A DNA stretch of 64,000 nucleotides from Panopea generosa (Eukaryota > Mollusca > Bivalvia > Adapedonta > Hiatellidae), in assembly GCA_029582155.1 (NCBI GenBank), contig CM055901.1, positions 52,333,206-52,397,205 on the forward strand, written 5' to 3'. This document shows, piece by piece, positions 24,162-39,100 of this stretch. A program made the translations under genes and the position numbers. The stretch's first letter is position 1, and the number at the start of each line of letters is the position of its first letter. The notes under the pieces were generated by a model, which had not been told where the DNA came from, searched no databases, and saw nothing but the letters and a program-made list of their open reading frames with translations.

Positions 24162-27100
24162 ACAATCAATGTAAAATAAATAAGTAAAAAATAACATGTT
24201 ACAAGGTTATATATGGGTAGAAGAACATGTCAGATTTACGTTTATGATCGGGTTTGTATATATTTGTATAAACATGAGAAGAATTGCTGTCCTCTTGTAA
24301 TTTATTTATCTCTTAACTCTTTTGATCACAGTGGAGAATGTTAAGTGATCTTGATACAGCAAGGTGATGTTATGTTTCTGAAACTGCCCCCTGTCAATAT
24401 AAACCGAAACTTAATATAAATGGATGGACTTTATAATGCTCTTTCATAAAACTAAAAACATATTGAATTGATTTCCACAGTTCAAGGTGAGCTATTCTCG
24501 TTTCCTGTTGTCTGTCGTTCATCTGTAAACTTTGTTGTGTGCACTCTAGCACCTGCAATTTTCTTTGGATCTTAACCAAACTTATATAATAGTTATATAA
24601 CTACATAGAAATGTTCTTTTACTGACCAAATCAGATGATCAGCGTCAGATAACTTATGCCTATTTGACCTAGTGTGCACTTAGGCACCCACATTTTTCAT
24701 TTTCTTCACCAAACTTGCACGGTAATTTTATAATCATGATATCTTGGAGAAGTTATTAAACGGCCAATTTCGAGTTATTAATGTTGGAGGTAGGATGTTT
24801 GAATCTTCAATACTGCTTTACTTGATGTTGTGTGCACTCTACTCTAGCACCCACAGTTTTATTTTGATTTTACATCTATATAACCATAATATCTTTGACA
24901 TGTTCTTGAAGTTGACAAATGAGATAATTGATGTCTGAGTTATTGTCCAAAAATGCATCTGTTTGATTTTATATGCACTCTGGCTCTCACAGTTTTAATT
25001 TAATCTACACCAAATATATAAAGTTGTTTGATAACCATAATATCTTGGACAAGTTTTTAAACTGGCCAAATTGGATCATTAATGTTGGATTCATGGTCCC
25101 TGAATAGTGAAAAAAAGTTATAATTTGAAGTTATGTGCACTCTAGCACCTGCAGTTTTCTTTTGATAATCACCAAACTTCCACATTTGTTAACTATATAT
25201 AATATCTCAGCTGATTAAATTGTCTCAAGTTATGGCCCTTGCATTGTCAAAAAATACCATCTTAGAATTGCATTGTCTCTCTGTTAAAGGTGGGCAATTT
25301 TGGGCCACTGTGGCCTTGTTTTTAAAAAAGTGTTGTAATTAAAACAAACTATTTTTTTAAATAAAAGAACTGCTATATTTTTTAAATTTTATAAGTTTGA
25401 ATTGTTTCTTCAAAACAAAATACTAATTGTTTTTGTAGTTGTATTCTGGTATGGGATACCCGGCCACCCAAAGGACCCCAGCAACAGACGGGTAAGGAGA
25501 AAACAGGACCAAAGAACCCAATGGGTGTGCCAGAAACATTTAAACATCTAGATCTGACCTGGAAACCAATGCTTAAGGTGTGTACTTCTTTAGTTGACCT
25601 TTGACATTTTTGTTGAAGAAAAGTCGTATGCATTTATTTAAAATGCGTATGAATTGCATGTCATGATTGTTGTTGCTGTGCAGTTTTAAACTTTAAATGT
25701 GTTTAAAAATGCAGATGATCTTAAACAAAGACATGTTAATAAAATTACAAAGGCAATTTTATTTCACCTTGTCACTGTATTTTAAGTTGCATTTGCAAAT
25801 GCTAATCAGTTTTTCAATGAAAGTGCCAAGGAGCACCAGGAATCAATATAACACTGATTTTGCATTAGTAATTGAACATTGTCGACTCTGTAAACTTACT
25901 TCATATTTGACAGAGTCTTTTTTTGTTTTTATACAGTTAGTGTAAACTATTTTCCCCTTTGTAAAGGAGACTATAGCTAAAACAATGATAGCTGTAGACA
26001 TTTATGTTCATGTGAATGTTACATAACAAAGGTTCAACTTCCCATAGCAGACATTCCTCCCAAATTTTCTATAAGAATGTATTTATACAGAATGCTCTAC
26101 CCACACATCTGAGACTTTTCAATGTTGATGTGTAAGGAAAAACACTTTAAAGTTTAAAGATCCTGTACTAAACACTGTAGGCAGTCCACCTGCTAGCTAT
26201 TTACTGTCACTGGTCAGCTGAGATGAACTGAGATACCTGAAATACACTTCATTAAAAACTGAAAAATTCGCTTTCAGTTTCTTATCACTCATAAACATTT
26301 TCTCGGTTGACATGCTTAAAATTATTTCTGTTATGTTTTATTGTAATAATGTCACATATGTATGTATTTAATGCACGTTTTTGTTATAAAAAATAGATCT
26401 CTCCCACAGTGAGACTTTAAAAACAACAGCTTAAATATGCTATAGTCTTAAAGTCAAAATTAAGCTACCATTTATAATATTGCAAACACTGCTATATCAA
26501 ACCCAACATATTGCATATGTTTATTACCTACTGTATTTTTCTTCATACCATCTCACTATTAATATTTATGTTATGATATGTGTATTATATACACACATTC
26601 ATGGGCCATATTTGGCTTAAATAAATAAATTATTAATTAATCATATATTTATTTTTTTCATCAGTGCTTAATATGATGAACTTGGTAATTTTATTGCTTA
26701 TTACTGGAAGTTAATGTTATGTATACATTGTCTACCTCAGGTGCATCTGCACAAGTCAGAGCCGGGTGGTGATCATGCCCCGACCAAGTTCTCCATTGCT
26801 GAGAGACACGGTGACCGTGGCGCACGTATGTATATCAAGCAACCCAACCACGTTTAATTATTTAAAACTATTTTTTTGTAATAGTCATTTCTCACATGTT
26901 GTTTGAATAGTATGTTGGGATGATGTAAAATGACTAACTAATTGTGGTGAATGTCTACAAAGATTCAGTATTACAGTTCACTGTGGCACCTTGCATGATT
27001 GTAAGAGGCAACAACATTCAGTTAAATAATGACATATACAATAGACATACGTATGGAAGATAATCTAGCAATTAATTTAAGAATATATTTTTTGATGACT

Positions 27101-30100
27101 AAAATAAGAATCTTTTATAAAATGTATATTAAAGCTGTTTGGCTTATTAGAAAATATAGAAATTTCAGGATTATGACGACTGTTTTATGATGTATACAAT
27201 GAGTGTAATTATTAATTTTATGATCATTTTTTTGTATAATATATCAAAATATTTGCTACTTAATTTTTGCCATATGCATGGAAAAACAATTTTGTTGATG
27301 TGATTTACAGTATCCAAAGCAACGGAAGGTGGAGTGCCTGATAAAGAAGCGAGCGTGACAGGGGGATACTTCCAGGCTGGAAAACCGGGCTCGGGCAAAG
27401 ACAAGAGAACATTACAGAGTGTTAAGACACATTTCTTTGTCGGGACAGAGGTAGCGAGCGTCCCATTTAAATCTCATTAAACATCAAATACCGTCAGCTA
27501 TTGTGTCACATATACAAGCACGTGGCATTTCCCACTGGTTATTTACAAGAAGGTCATGTTTTATTTTATAGCTTGCATTTGGTATATATCCCTAAAACAA
27601 GTTTTTATTTACTTTTTAAATTAAGTACCATGTTGTAAAAAATGATAGCGGTACAGTAGAGTAGAATTTATCCAGATGTGGGTTATCTAACTTGCTGAAC
27701 CAAGACTGCTTGAAAGCTTTAAAAGACTTCTTCAGCCGTTCTCATTTTATCATGTGTTGTTTATTTATTAGAAACGGCAAAAAAGGTTACATGCTCCAGT
27801 GCAGTTAAAATAACTGAAAAATTAAGGTTTTATAAAAATTATCCAGATTTTAGTATTAAATGTATAACTTACACATATTAAAGATAGCAAAAGTAGACGA
27901 AATTTATTTTTTATAACTAATTCTTTTACCTAAGCAGTATGCTGTGTGGACCATTATATGGCACATATATGACGATATTTGATGTATATGTAATTATGAG
28001 ATGTGTCTCTGATACTGTGTATAAATAGTCCTCTATTGGTTTTGTCACATGTAGCCAGTGCAGGCAGCACACCCTGCTATATATTTTCACTGACATGCTA
28101 ACTTCATTATGGCTAGATATATCAAATTATGCATCTATAACCTAATTTTGTTACAGATATTTTGGCATTTGCTCATGTTTTTTTGTTTTTTTTTAAAATT
28201 ACATAAAAACTTTTATTGAAGAGTAGAAGTTGATGAGTATTCAATTAGAACAGCTGATGAGCAGGTGATTTTATTCCTTCAATGATACCACCATTGTGCA
28301 ATGACTCATAATTGAGAAACAAAACAATTGTAGCATTATGGTACAACCTGCTTAAGGATGAAATGATGATAATGAGATTTAACATGTATAATCATATCTA
28401 GCCAGTATTCTGAAGCTTGCATGTATAACATTAGCTGTATTCTATATCTATTATTATAGCCGACATATCTTTTGTAAACTGCTGTCTTCCTGCTTGTCTG
28501 TGTTTTTCATATGTAAATGGCTCAATATTATCGAGTTTTCTATTCTTTGCCCATGATTAAGGAGTCTCCCAGAGCTGTGTAATGGTAGCATTACCCTCTT
28601 ACTGTATGTCTCACTACACAGTTAAGCCCCTTTTTTTCCACCTTAATATGATTCTTACATTTAAAAACAAGGCCTATGTAATTTGGTTTTGAAATATTTT
28701 CAAAAAGGTTTATAGTAGTTGTGATTTCTTGATGCAGATGGGTAGAGCAAAAGTTGGTATAGCATATACTGCAATAAGACATCACTGGTGTTAAAAAAGT
28801 GACTTTTATAGGATTTCAACTTATGCATGTGTTTGTGAGCATTTGAGTACTTCTTTTTTATCAAAAAATCTCAGGGTGTCACTGCACCCTCTTTAAAAAA
28901 ACAAACAACATGGTCAAACTACTATTTGTTTTATCCTGGTTCAATGCAGCCAGACATCCAGTGTAATTGATTTAAAAATGCTCCTATACTGAATGGATTT
29001 CTTGTCGGACATAATTATCTCAGGTCATTTTCACATGAACTTAAAACTGGTCATCTTAAATCATGAATGCCACCTCGTGTTTGAAATTGGGGTAACTGAT
29101 TAGGAATTATAAATTTGAGGATATAAACATTAAATATTTTCAACGTATGGTAGATTGATCAGAATTATAAATGCAACATAGATGGTTAAAAATTATCATT
29201 GTGTGGTATATGGTTGATAAAGAATTATCAGTGTTAAAGAGATGGCGAAGAATCATCAATGTGGGATAGATGCTTGAAAAATATCAAATTTGGGGAGACG
29301 GTTTAAAGAACTGTAAAATTTGGGTTGATTATTAAGGACAGTCAGTGTCAGGTAAATGGTTACAGGTTATTGATTCAAATGGGAAATGGTTAAGAAAGTT
29401 TGAGGTTGAATAGATGGTTAAGGAATAACAATACAGAGTAGACATTTGTAGATCTAATTTTTGATTATATATATCATCTGTAAGTTCTGAAATTATCAGA
29501 TGCATATTTCTATGATATAAAATTGATAACCAGTAATGGATATATATTTCTGAATGCAGTGTCAGATATTCTTCTTTCAACGAATATTCAGTAAAGTACT
29601 AGTAGTGTCCCTTTGCTGAATTTTTCGAAATGCAAATATAGGACATTCTCCCTTTGTTGAGTTCAATATTGAATCTTCTCTCTTTGCTTACATGCTTTTA
29701 CCCTTAAGACCTATATATTGCATGTTTTATCTGTAGAAAAAAATAAACACATATAATAGTTTTCCCTTCACAGTTTCCTTACCCAAATATCATTCATATA
29801 TTGCATAATGATAGTTTGTTAGCAACTTTTTCAATCCGGTTTAATGCAGGTCAGCACTCAGTATGTGTTTAAAATTTGGTTTATTGATTTGGTGTAATCA
29901 TACCCAAAATTTTTACATGATTGCAAAGATTTTTTGTGCTATCAAATTAGAACATTTATTTATTTTTTTTTTTAATAATATTTTTTTTCCATTTAAACTG
30001 ACATTAAGCGAAAAAGAATACATTTTTTTTTCTTTTTCTGTGTTAAGTAATAAAATAAAAGTATTAAAAGAATTTAACTCCAGTTTTTAGTTACCGTAAG

Positions 30101-33100
30101 GTACATGTTAGGTTTGTACTACTAAACAATTCTCATTAATATATCCATTTGTCAGTACATAGTCTTGAGCTCTGCCATGTTTAAAGTTGCAACCTCTAGG
30201 ATGCAGGCAGTCCATTTGTCATCACTGCAATGGTTTTTAGATGACTGTGATTTAAATTTAATTGTAAACAAATTTATCTATAGTAGTATGGGGTCACTGT
30301 TTCATTTAAAAATGTAATCAAATCTATATGTTGGGATCACTGTTTCATTTAAAAATGTAAACAAATCTATATATGGGGATCACTGTTTCATTTAAAAATG
30401 TAATCAAATCTTTATGTGGGGATCACTGTTTCATTTAAAAATGTAAACAAATCTATATGTGGGGATCACTGTTTTAATTTTAAATGTAAACAAATCTATA
30501 TGTGGGGATCACTGTTTCATTTAAAAATGTAAACAAATCTATATGTGGGGATCACTGTTTCATTTAAAAATGTAAACAAATCTATATGTGGGGATCACTG
30601 TTTTAATTTTAAATGTTAACAAATCTATCTGCAGGGGTCACATTTTAATTTAACTGTTAATGAATCTATTGGTGGGGTTTACTGTTTTAATGTTAATTGT
30701 AAACAAATATATCTGTGGGGGTCACTGTTTTAATGTTAACTGTAAACAAATCTATCTGTGGAAGTCATTGTTTTAATGTTAATTGTAAACAAATCTATCT
30801 GTGGAGGTAAATTTTTTAATGTTAACTGTGAACAAATCGATCTGTGGGGTCACTGTTTTAATGTTAAATGTAAACAAATATATCTGTCGGGGTCACTGTT
30901 TTAATGTTAACTGTAAACAAATCTATCCGTGGGGGTCACTGTTTTAATGTTAATTGCAAACAATTTAGTTGTAGGGTCACCCATTGCTTCAATTTTAAAT
31001 ACTTTGTATAAACAAATGTATTAACGTGGATGAATGTTTCCATCAATTTTTGAATATTTGGAAGATTGCAGTTTACCAGAGGTTATGGTTAGTTTTCTTG
31101 TACTAATGGTTATGTATATAGCTGATGTTTTGGTGTTTATGTATTGCCTATGGAATGGTTTGTATCTTTATTTTATAAAATAATTAGTAGACAAAAACAT
31201 TTTCATTTTAAGTTATTTGTACGTAGGATAATTATTTGATGAATCAGTGCTTTGGATCAGTTAAAAATAGATTAATAGATGTACTATAAAATACAAATAA
31301 TTAAGCAATACAGTCAAACCTGTCTTAAGCAGCCAGTCAAGGGAAGAAGCAAAAGTGGCCTTTGAAGACAGGTTGTTGCTTAATAGTGGTGAATTGGCAC
31401 TGAAAGCTTAAAAATGGGATATATCAAATGTGGCTGCTTAAGACAAGTGACTGCTTTATAGAGGTGACTGCTTACACATGTTGCATGTATATATTAAAAG
31501 GTTAATACTATTTTGATATAATTCCTAGTTTTTATGACTCAATATAGAGAGGAGTGACACATATCTTATTCACCTGACCAGGGACAATTTCAGAAATATT
31601 TTTGTCATTTTCGGGATTCAAACCCAAGACCCTTGCGGCGTCAGTGCCTAGCACATTAATGATAATGTCTTTATCAACTGCACCATAGCAACTCAATAGA
31701 AAGGAGTGACACATGTCTTATTCACTTGACCATGGACAATTTCGGAAATATTTTTGTCATTATTGGGATTCGAACCCATGGCCCTTGAGGCATCCGCTCC
31801 TAGCACATTAATGAAGATGTCGTCTCTATCGACTGCACCACCGCAGCAATGCCAAAAAACGTTGCACAATATTGTATTAAATTATGTGTAAATTTTACAT
31901 TGCACATTCCAAAAGAACCATTTTATTGGCAATTTATTTGTATAAGGACTGTGTTACTAATCTTGATTATTATCCTGTGCATGTGTGTTATTATGACACT
32001 AGGATGGTGAGATTGTCTACGTAGACTGGATGCCACAGAAGGACCAGGACACCGGCAAAATACAGAGTAAGTGAATTATAGTCACCTGCATAATTTGTCT
32101 TGTACTTTCTGGAGTAAGACCGAAGCATGGTTTAGCGGTAGAGCATCTGCCTTGCATGCGGAAGGTCTAGGGTTCCCGACAGGTCCATACCAAAGACTTT
32201 AAAAATGGTTCTAGAAGCTTCCTCACTTGAAGCTTAGCATTTAGAGGAGCGTTCTAGGTCTGGTCGGCCTGGTGTCAGTATAATGTGACTAGGTGGGGTA
32301 TCATACCATGTGTCTGCGGCATGATACTCCAGTGTGACAGTGCTCCGAATAATGTCTAAAGTAGACACTGTTGTGATATGACTGAAAAATTGTTGAAAGC
32401 GTCGTTAAACACCATACAAGAACAACAACCTTCTGTAGTGGTACCGAGATTCTATTGTTCTTTGCCATCAGTTCATTAAATATCACATATTGATATATTC
32501 TTAATGCATCTTTATGCATCATTCATGTTATAATTAATTGTACTTTGTATTATGTTGCTTTTAGCTACTCTATAATGTATATCTGGAATGCTTTCTTCTG
32601 TAAAAGACAAATATATTGAGTTTTTCCCCTTAGTGTTTTTGGAGCAGCAAGCTTTCATAACAGAATTCTACTGATAGCTTTGATTGTTTGAAACCGACAC
32701 CTCTCATTGCTGTTGTTTCAGATTTTATTTTTTTTTGGTTTGCCTTTTTTTTTTCTTCAGAATATTTGCTAATGATGTATTGATTCCTGATGTATCCTTT
32801 TTACTGCACCATGTCAAAATGCTTATCTTGTACAGAAGGAAGATGGTCAAAACTGCAATGAGACCTTGTTACACTTGTATAGTACTGCTTGGCTGAAGTA
32901 TTCTGTTACAACCCGCCAAAAATGACCAGTTCAGAGTGTGAGCGTAAACAAAAGCTTATACATACGTACATATTCTGTAACAAATACATGATGGGATACA
33001 CTAATTTCAACTGTCTAAAGAATCATCCTGATGTCTCAAACAAGGGACCAGCTCTAAAGGAAGGATATTACAGTGCAAACATAATAGTAAACAGAAGTCT

Positions 33101-36100
33101 GGGGGAGGAACATGGATTAACACTATCATTTCACTGTTTAATACTGTTTGCACAAGTTTGCGTATTTTTTAATATATTTTAATAAAAAAAAACCATATCA
33201 CCTCTTTTTTAGCACCAAAGCCAGACTTTTACCACACATCCCATGATGGGCCAGTGTCGACAGTTCAAAGGTCACCATTCTTCCAGGATATTGTACTGTG
33301 TGTAGGAGGTTGGAGTTTTACTATATGGAAGGAGGCGGTTATTGTAAGTACACCTAGGACATAATGTCATTTATTGTGCATGTTTTATGGTCAAGTTGTA
33401 GAATACTTTGGTCCAACCTTCCTGTAGTTTGTTTGTTCTTATTTATGACACCAAACTTAGTAAGGTGAAGTTTTAATTTACAATGTATATAAACAAATTA
33501 GTTGTTTCAATTATGTTTTTATAATCTCTGACATCATTTGTTAATGGTATTTGTAATCATATAAGGATTATACAAAGTCTTAAGTTTTTTCATGAAGAAT
33601 TCAAGCTGTAAAAGGGTATGAGAAATGTTGCTGCTTGTTGCCTGAATGCAAGTATCAGCAAGCAGATAACGTACAGTTGCTACAGTTTATTTAACGCATT
33701 ATATATTACTTTCTGGAACTTTTAAAATTATTAAGAAATCTACTTTTAAGAATTACTTGTATTAGTTTCTGATATAACTATGTTTTTTTTTTCCCTGGCG
33801 TGTGTGAGAACCTACATATATGGACATTTAAAGCATGTTATAAAAAATATCTCCCTCAGGGTCATTTCATAAGTTACTTATGGCAAAATTATTGTTATTT
33901 AATTGTTGAATCTATAAAGTGAACAGAATAAGAGAAATGTATAGAATTCGTAAACATTTGCTTGACATGGTTTATTCATTAATATAATTTGTGAAATTTG
34001 CCATAGTAAGGAAATCATGAACTGATTCTTGATATTTCTGGGAGGTATCGAAATTGCAAATCAAATTTTGAACCAATGCACTGCTTGTTCCTTGTGTTGT
34101 TGTGTTTGCAATGGACTAAACTAGTTTAAGTGATTCCCACCAGTATATAAGAATAACTTATATTTGAATATGCTGTTGGGCAAGTTTTCTCAACAGACTT
34201 GTGAAATGACCCATGTGTGTTTTGTTTAATACTTCTTTCTTTCTGAACTATATACTTTGACCTCCTTTTCAAATTTTGAACTGTTGTAATCTGAATAAAA
34301 TAGATATTGTTATTGACCGTATTCGATATACTTTACCATTAGAGACAAAAAATATGAAATTTTAAATGTTACGTACCCACTTATAAAACCATTGTATTAT
34401 CTCCCAACATTGATAAAATATGATCAAGTGCATTCATTCAAAACTTACAGTTAATGTCCTCTATGATTTTTATCCACTTCATATAAATTGAATGGTTTTA
34501 TAAATGTTCTTGTTGAAGTCCTTGACTTGATGTAAAATGTTTTTGCTATGACCCTCCTATAGATAGACAAGAACAATCCTAATGTGCCAGAAACGGTAAG
34601 TTGTGAATCAAATGCCTTAATTAAAGATTCTCACAAAGTGATATGTAATTGATGCTAGATAGATACAGGTGCCTTTTGACATTTATTGGTGTAAATAAAC
34701 TGATTTCAACTGACTGACATGTAAACTGCCAATTATGTCTTAGATGAAAACATTTATTTTAATGCATAATACAATTATTATTAAACTCAAATTAAAAATG
34801 AATTTAGACTGAACACTGTCATCAGTAACTTATGGCTAATCCATTTGTTTCTTAAAGAAAGAATTATTTTTTTTGTAAGTTTGGCTAGGTATAATTTATT
34901 ATCCATATGTAAAGAATTGTTTCACAGTATATAATTACCAACCCTTGGAGAGCTGGGTATTTGTAATAGTTTGAGTTTACTCTGTCACATGATTTCAAAT
35001 CAAATCTTCAAACAAATTTAAATACAATGTATCAAATCAAATCAAATCAAGTTTTTAATTTACAGTAAATAAAGGCCACCGGCCCATAATACACAACAAT
35101 ACATTGAACATAGATTGTCATTTAAAAAAAAGTAGTGTCCAGACATATTATAATTATAAGCATGTACATTTGAGCTAAGATTAACCAAAATATTTAAAAT
35201 GGAAAAGAATGCTATTTACTTGTGAAAGGCTGGTGGTTTGAATCTGTCATACCTGTATGGAGCATAATTATATATATTTGTAATGGGACACCACATATGC
35301 CCACATACATTTATATATGTGTAGTGAGTGTACATTGTTCACTTACAACAGCCTCACTGTTAAGCTAGCTTTTATAGCGACATGGTTTAAGTGTTCTGAC
35401 TATATAAGAAGTTAAGCAACAAAGTATGGGGTTAGTACTTTAAGTAGATGGGTGACCGCTGTCACTTTAATGGCAAAGTGGATTCTTTTTCAAACCAGTG
35501 TATGGATAATTCTCTCTTTCCTTGGATTGAGGCTGATTAGATCCACCAGTAAAAATAGTGTCAACTCCCATTACAAAAAAAAATGTGTAACATGCATAAA
35601 GTTGTAAATATCGTAATATTATAGTGACAACAAAACAGTAAGTTACCATCTACTTGCAAAAAAATACAGAAGAGTGTTTTTACATGTAATGCATGAACCG
35701 TCAGTAAAATATTCAAGTACAAAATATAAATGTTGCCTAGAGAGAGAATCTTTAATTATGACATGAGTGAAATTGACACGAGGATTGTGATTGGTTGTTG
35801 ATGACATTTTATATGCAAGAGTGAATCACAGCGAAGTATTAACAGCCGTGACATCTAACAAATATTCTAACAGGATAATATCAGATGACAGAATCTAGCA
35901 CTTACATTGTGTTTGTAACAATTCATTGAGACTTTGTGTGATTACTGACAATTCAGTTTTACTGATTTTATAATAAAAGAAAGTATCTTAGTTTTTATTG
36001 GCTTAATCTTGATAAAAAAAAAAGTTGTTAAAACATTGGGGGTGGGGGTTCACAAAACACTCATTTTCACAGATTTTGCACTGTACTTGGGTGTGGAGCA

Positions 36101-39100
36101 TGTATCCAGGTAAGACTTCATCCATATTGGTACACGAGATTGAATTCCAAATGAGACCTGTTATATGGAACATGTTTAGTTAGCTAGAAAAATAGTTTTA
36201 GCTGTGACTTAATTGCGATTATGTTACTGGTTTTAGTTTCTATATATAAACCAGACCGGGACTACGTGTACTGGTGCCTTCCCACAATGGTTGAGGAGAA
36301 TCATCAGAGGCAGAATTTCATTTTTACTTTATAATATGTAGATTTGTGGATGGTTTAATGATAAACTGTTGTATCATCATATAATAAAGACAGTTTTTAG
36401 TTCACCTTCTCTTGATTTATTATGTTGCAGTATACTTAGATATTATATAAATAATAATTTGTCTTGAATTCATAGAGAAATATTTTTAAAAGAGCAAAAA
36501 AATGTATTTTTGCATAAATTCAGACTGCTTACAATTGCAAAAACAAAACATGTTCATATGTGCTCATTAAGTTCCGTTAACAGTAGAAATGATTTTTGTA
36601 ACTGGCTGGGATCAATTAAAGATGTAACCAGAATTCCGTAAGGTGTTAAAATATGTTTACATTTATTTTCAGATGTTCTGCAAATCTGTTGTTTAAATGA
36701 AAAGTAAAATATTATTTCTACCATGTGTACAATTATCAGTGAGTTTACCAAAGCCTTGTATCTTGCAGTATGTATCATCAATTTAAAATGTATAGCAGCA
36801 AAAAAATGACTATCATTGCTTCAAAACAAATAAACAGACATGTGCATACAGGAACATATGCACATGAGTTTCTCTGAACATTGAGAGCTTTATCCTACAC
36901 TTTATGCAAGTTAGAAATATCTGAACTTTTATAAAGTTGTTGATAGAAAAGCCCATTAAAAGCCATTTGAGGTATACATATAAAACATCATCTGTCCCCA
37001 TTTCGCTAACGGTTTGAACATCCATCCATTAATTGTCATCTGTCACAACTACACTAAGATTTTGTAAGTACGCTCATTAATTAAACATTCTTTACCCCAA
37101 CTACACTAATAAGGGTTTGGTAGTTTACCTATTAAACATATACTGTCCCCACACACTCCATGTTTGGGATTAGATCCATTAAACATCAACTGTCCCCACA
37201 CACTAAGTGTGTGGGAGTACATCCATTAAACATCAACTGTCCCTACACACTAGGTGTTTGGGAGTACATCCATTAAACATCAACTGTCCCCACATACTAA
37301 GTGTTTGGGAGTACATCCATTAAACATCAATTGTCCCCACATACTAAGTGTTTGGGAGTACATCCATTAAATGTCAACTGTCCCCACATACTTAGTATTT
37401 GGGAGTACATCCATTAAACATCAACTGTTCCCACACACAAAGTGTTTGGGAGTACATCCATTAAACATCAACTGTTCCCACACACTAGGTGTTTGGGAGT
37501 ACTTACATTAAACATCAACTGTCCCCACACACTAGGTGTTTTGGAGTACATCCATAAAACATCAACTGTCCCCACACACTAAGTGTTTGGTAGTTTACCT
37601 GTTAAACATCAACTGTTCCCACACACTAGGTGTTTGGGAGTAGATCCATTAAACATCAACTGTCCCCACACACTAGGTGTTTGGGAGTAGATCCATTAAA
37701 CATCAGCTGTCCCCACACACTAGGTGTTTGGGAGTAGATCCATTATACATCAGCTGTCCCCACACACTAAGTGTGTGGGAGTACATCCATTAAACATCAA
37801 CTGTTCCCACTCACTAGGTGTTTGGGAGTACATCCATTAAACATCAACTGTTCCCACACACTAGGTGTTTGGGAGTAGATCCATTAAACATCAGCTGTCC
37901 CCACACACAAAGTGTTTGGGAGTACATCCATTCAATGTCATCTGTCCCCATTACTTTAAGTGTTTTGAAATACCCTCATTAAAGGGAGGATAGAGCGTAA
38001 AACACTGAACCAGAAGTTACATACCTTAAACTTCTACAGTCATCCAACTAAACATCCTATAATACAATACATCCTAACACATATTCAAAAAAAGCACAAA
38101 GATACAAGACTTTTAAAACTCAATTACAATGTACCAATATTAAGATGATATGATGTCCTTGTTGTAGTTTGATGCACAAGAGAATGATGCTATGAAGGTA
38201 GTAGTGAGACCATAACAACAGTGATCTGTTTTGTATTCAGACTGTGAATTAGTGTGATTAATATTTCCCTGTGTATCTTTATTTTTAAACATGTATAAAT
38301 ATTTCCTGTGACATTATTTTGATTGTTTGCATTTAACCAAATGCTCAGTGTTTTTATTTTAACAGCTAGATTGAAAAGTTGTTGTATTTTGTCTGGTAAT
38401 GATAAATAATCTGTATGTGCTATGATTGGAAAATTAATTGTTTTAATTTTCTTAGTTTAATATTAGATTCTTGTTGTATGTAGCTTGAAGAAGTATATAG
38501 ATACGTGTGAACTGATGTCCAAATGTTTACTACTTTTGGGTCAAGTTGTTTAAGGTTCTGTTAACTTAACCCCTCTGTTATGTGAAGCCCGGCACGATTA
38601 GCTCAGTCATTAGCACGTCTGACTATCAATCAAGGGGTTGTGAATTCGAACCCCCACCCAGTCACAATCTCTGTGATGGTTGATTTGCCACTCATTATCA
38701 TCTCATCGTCTATTAGCCCTCGATGGCATAAAAATGACGCAAAATATTCAATCAATCTGTTATGTGAAATCTTTTATGTGCAATATCTTCAAAATTCAAA
38801 GTTTTTTATATATCCGGTACAATGGGTTTTAGAAATAGAATGACATTTTGTTATGATTGCCAGTAAATTGCTACATCAAAGCCCGTATAAAATCTCAAAA
38901 TGCCAGGATTCGAAAATTCTGCTCTACATGACATTAGGCTAAAAGTGCCTTAAACAGCTGGGTCTTGGCGGCCAAAATTGTGGATTTATCTTGTAATATC
39001 TCGTCACACAAAAATTTAGGCATATAAAACAAGACCACTGTGATAGTTAGAAGATGCTTGTAGCTAAACACATCTTGTTGTTAACCTGAATTTCCCAACT

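Larger units (their letters stand above)
23579..25438 (+). other. DNAI3: DNAI3 intron 13
   Basis: Contains a GT microsatellite (24103-24159) and an R1 element (24481-25324). The ORF at 23633-23851 on the minus strand has no recognisable character. Confidence 0.8.
27451..32002 (+). other. DNAI3: DNAI3 intron 16
   Basis: About 4.5 kb with no gene. It holds degenerate short units around 29090-29420 (repeats of GATGGTTAA-GAATTATCAA type), a 43-bp minisatellite (30255-30982), a MITE-A copy (31311-31490) and a tRNA-like tandem pair (31540-31860). Confidence 0.8.

Noticed and set aside
32684-33182. Two adjacent plus-strand ORFs in DNAI3 intron 17
   Set aside because: They sit in T-rich intronic DNA, have no recognisable motif and the second overlaps the next acceptor region.
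36073-36109. Possible 37-nt exon between TTTTCACAG and GTAAGA in DNAI3 intron 19
   Set aside because: The splice sites look fair, but 37 nt would shift the phase between exons 18/19 and 20, and the peptide has no counterpart in WDR63.
37018-37985. Regular direct repeats that could suggest a CRISPR array
   Set aside because: The 47-bp units are contiguous with no unique spacers, and the setting is a eukaryotic intron. The same holds for 30255-30982 and 49095-49365.
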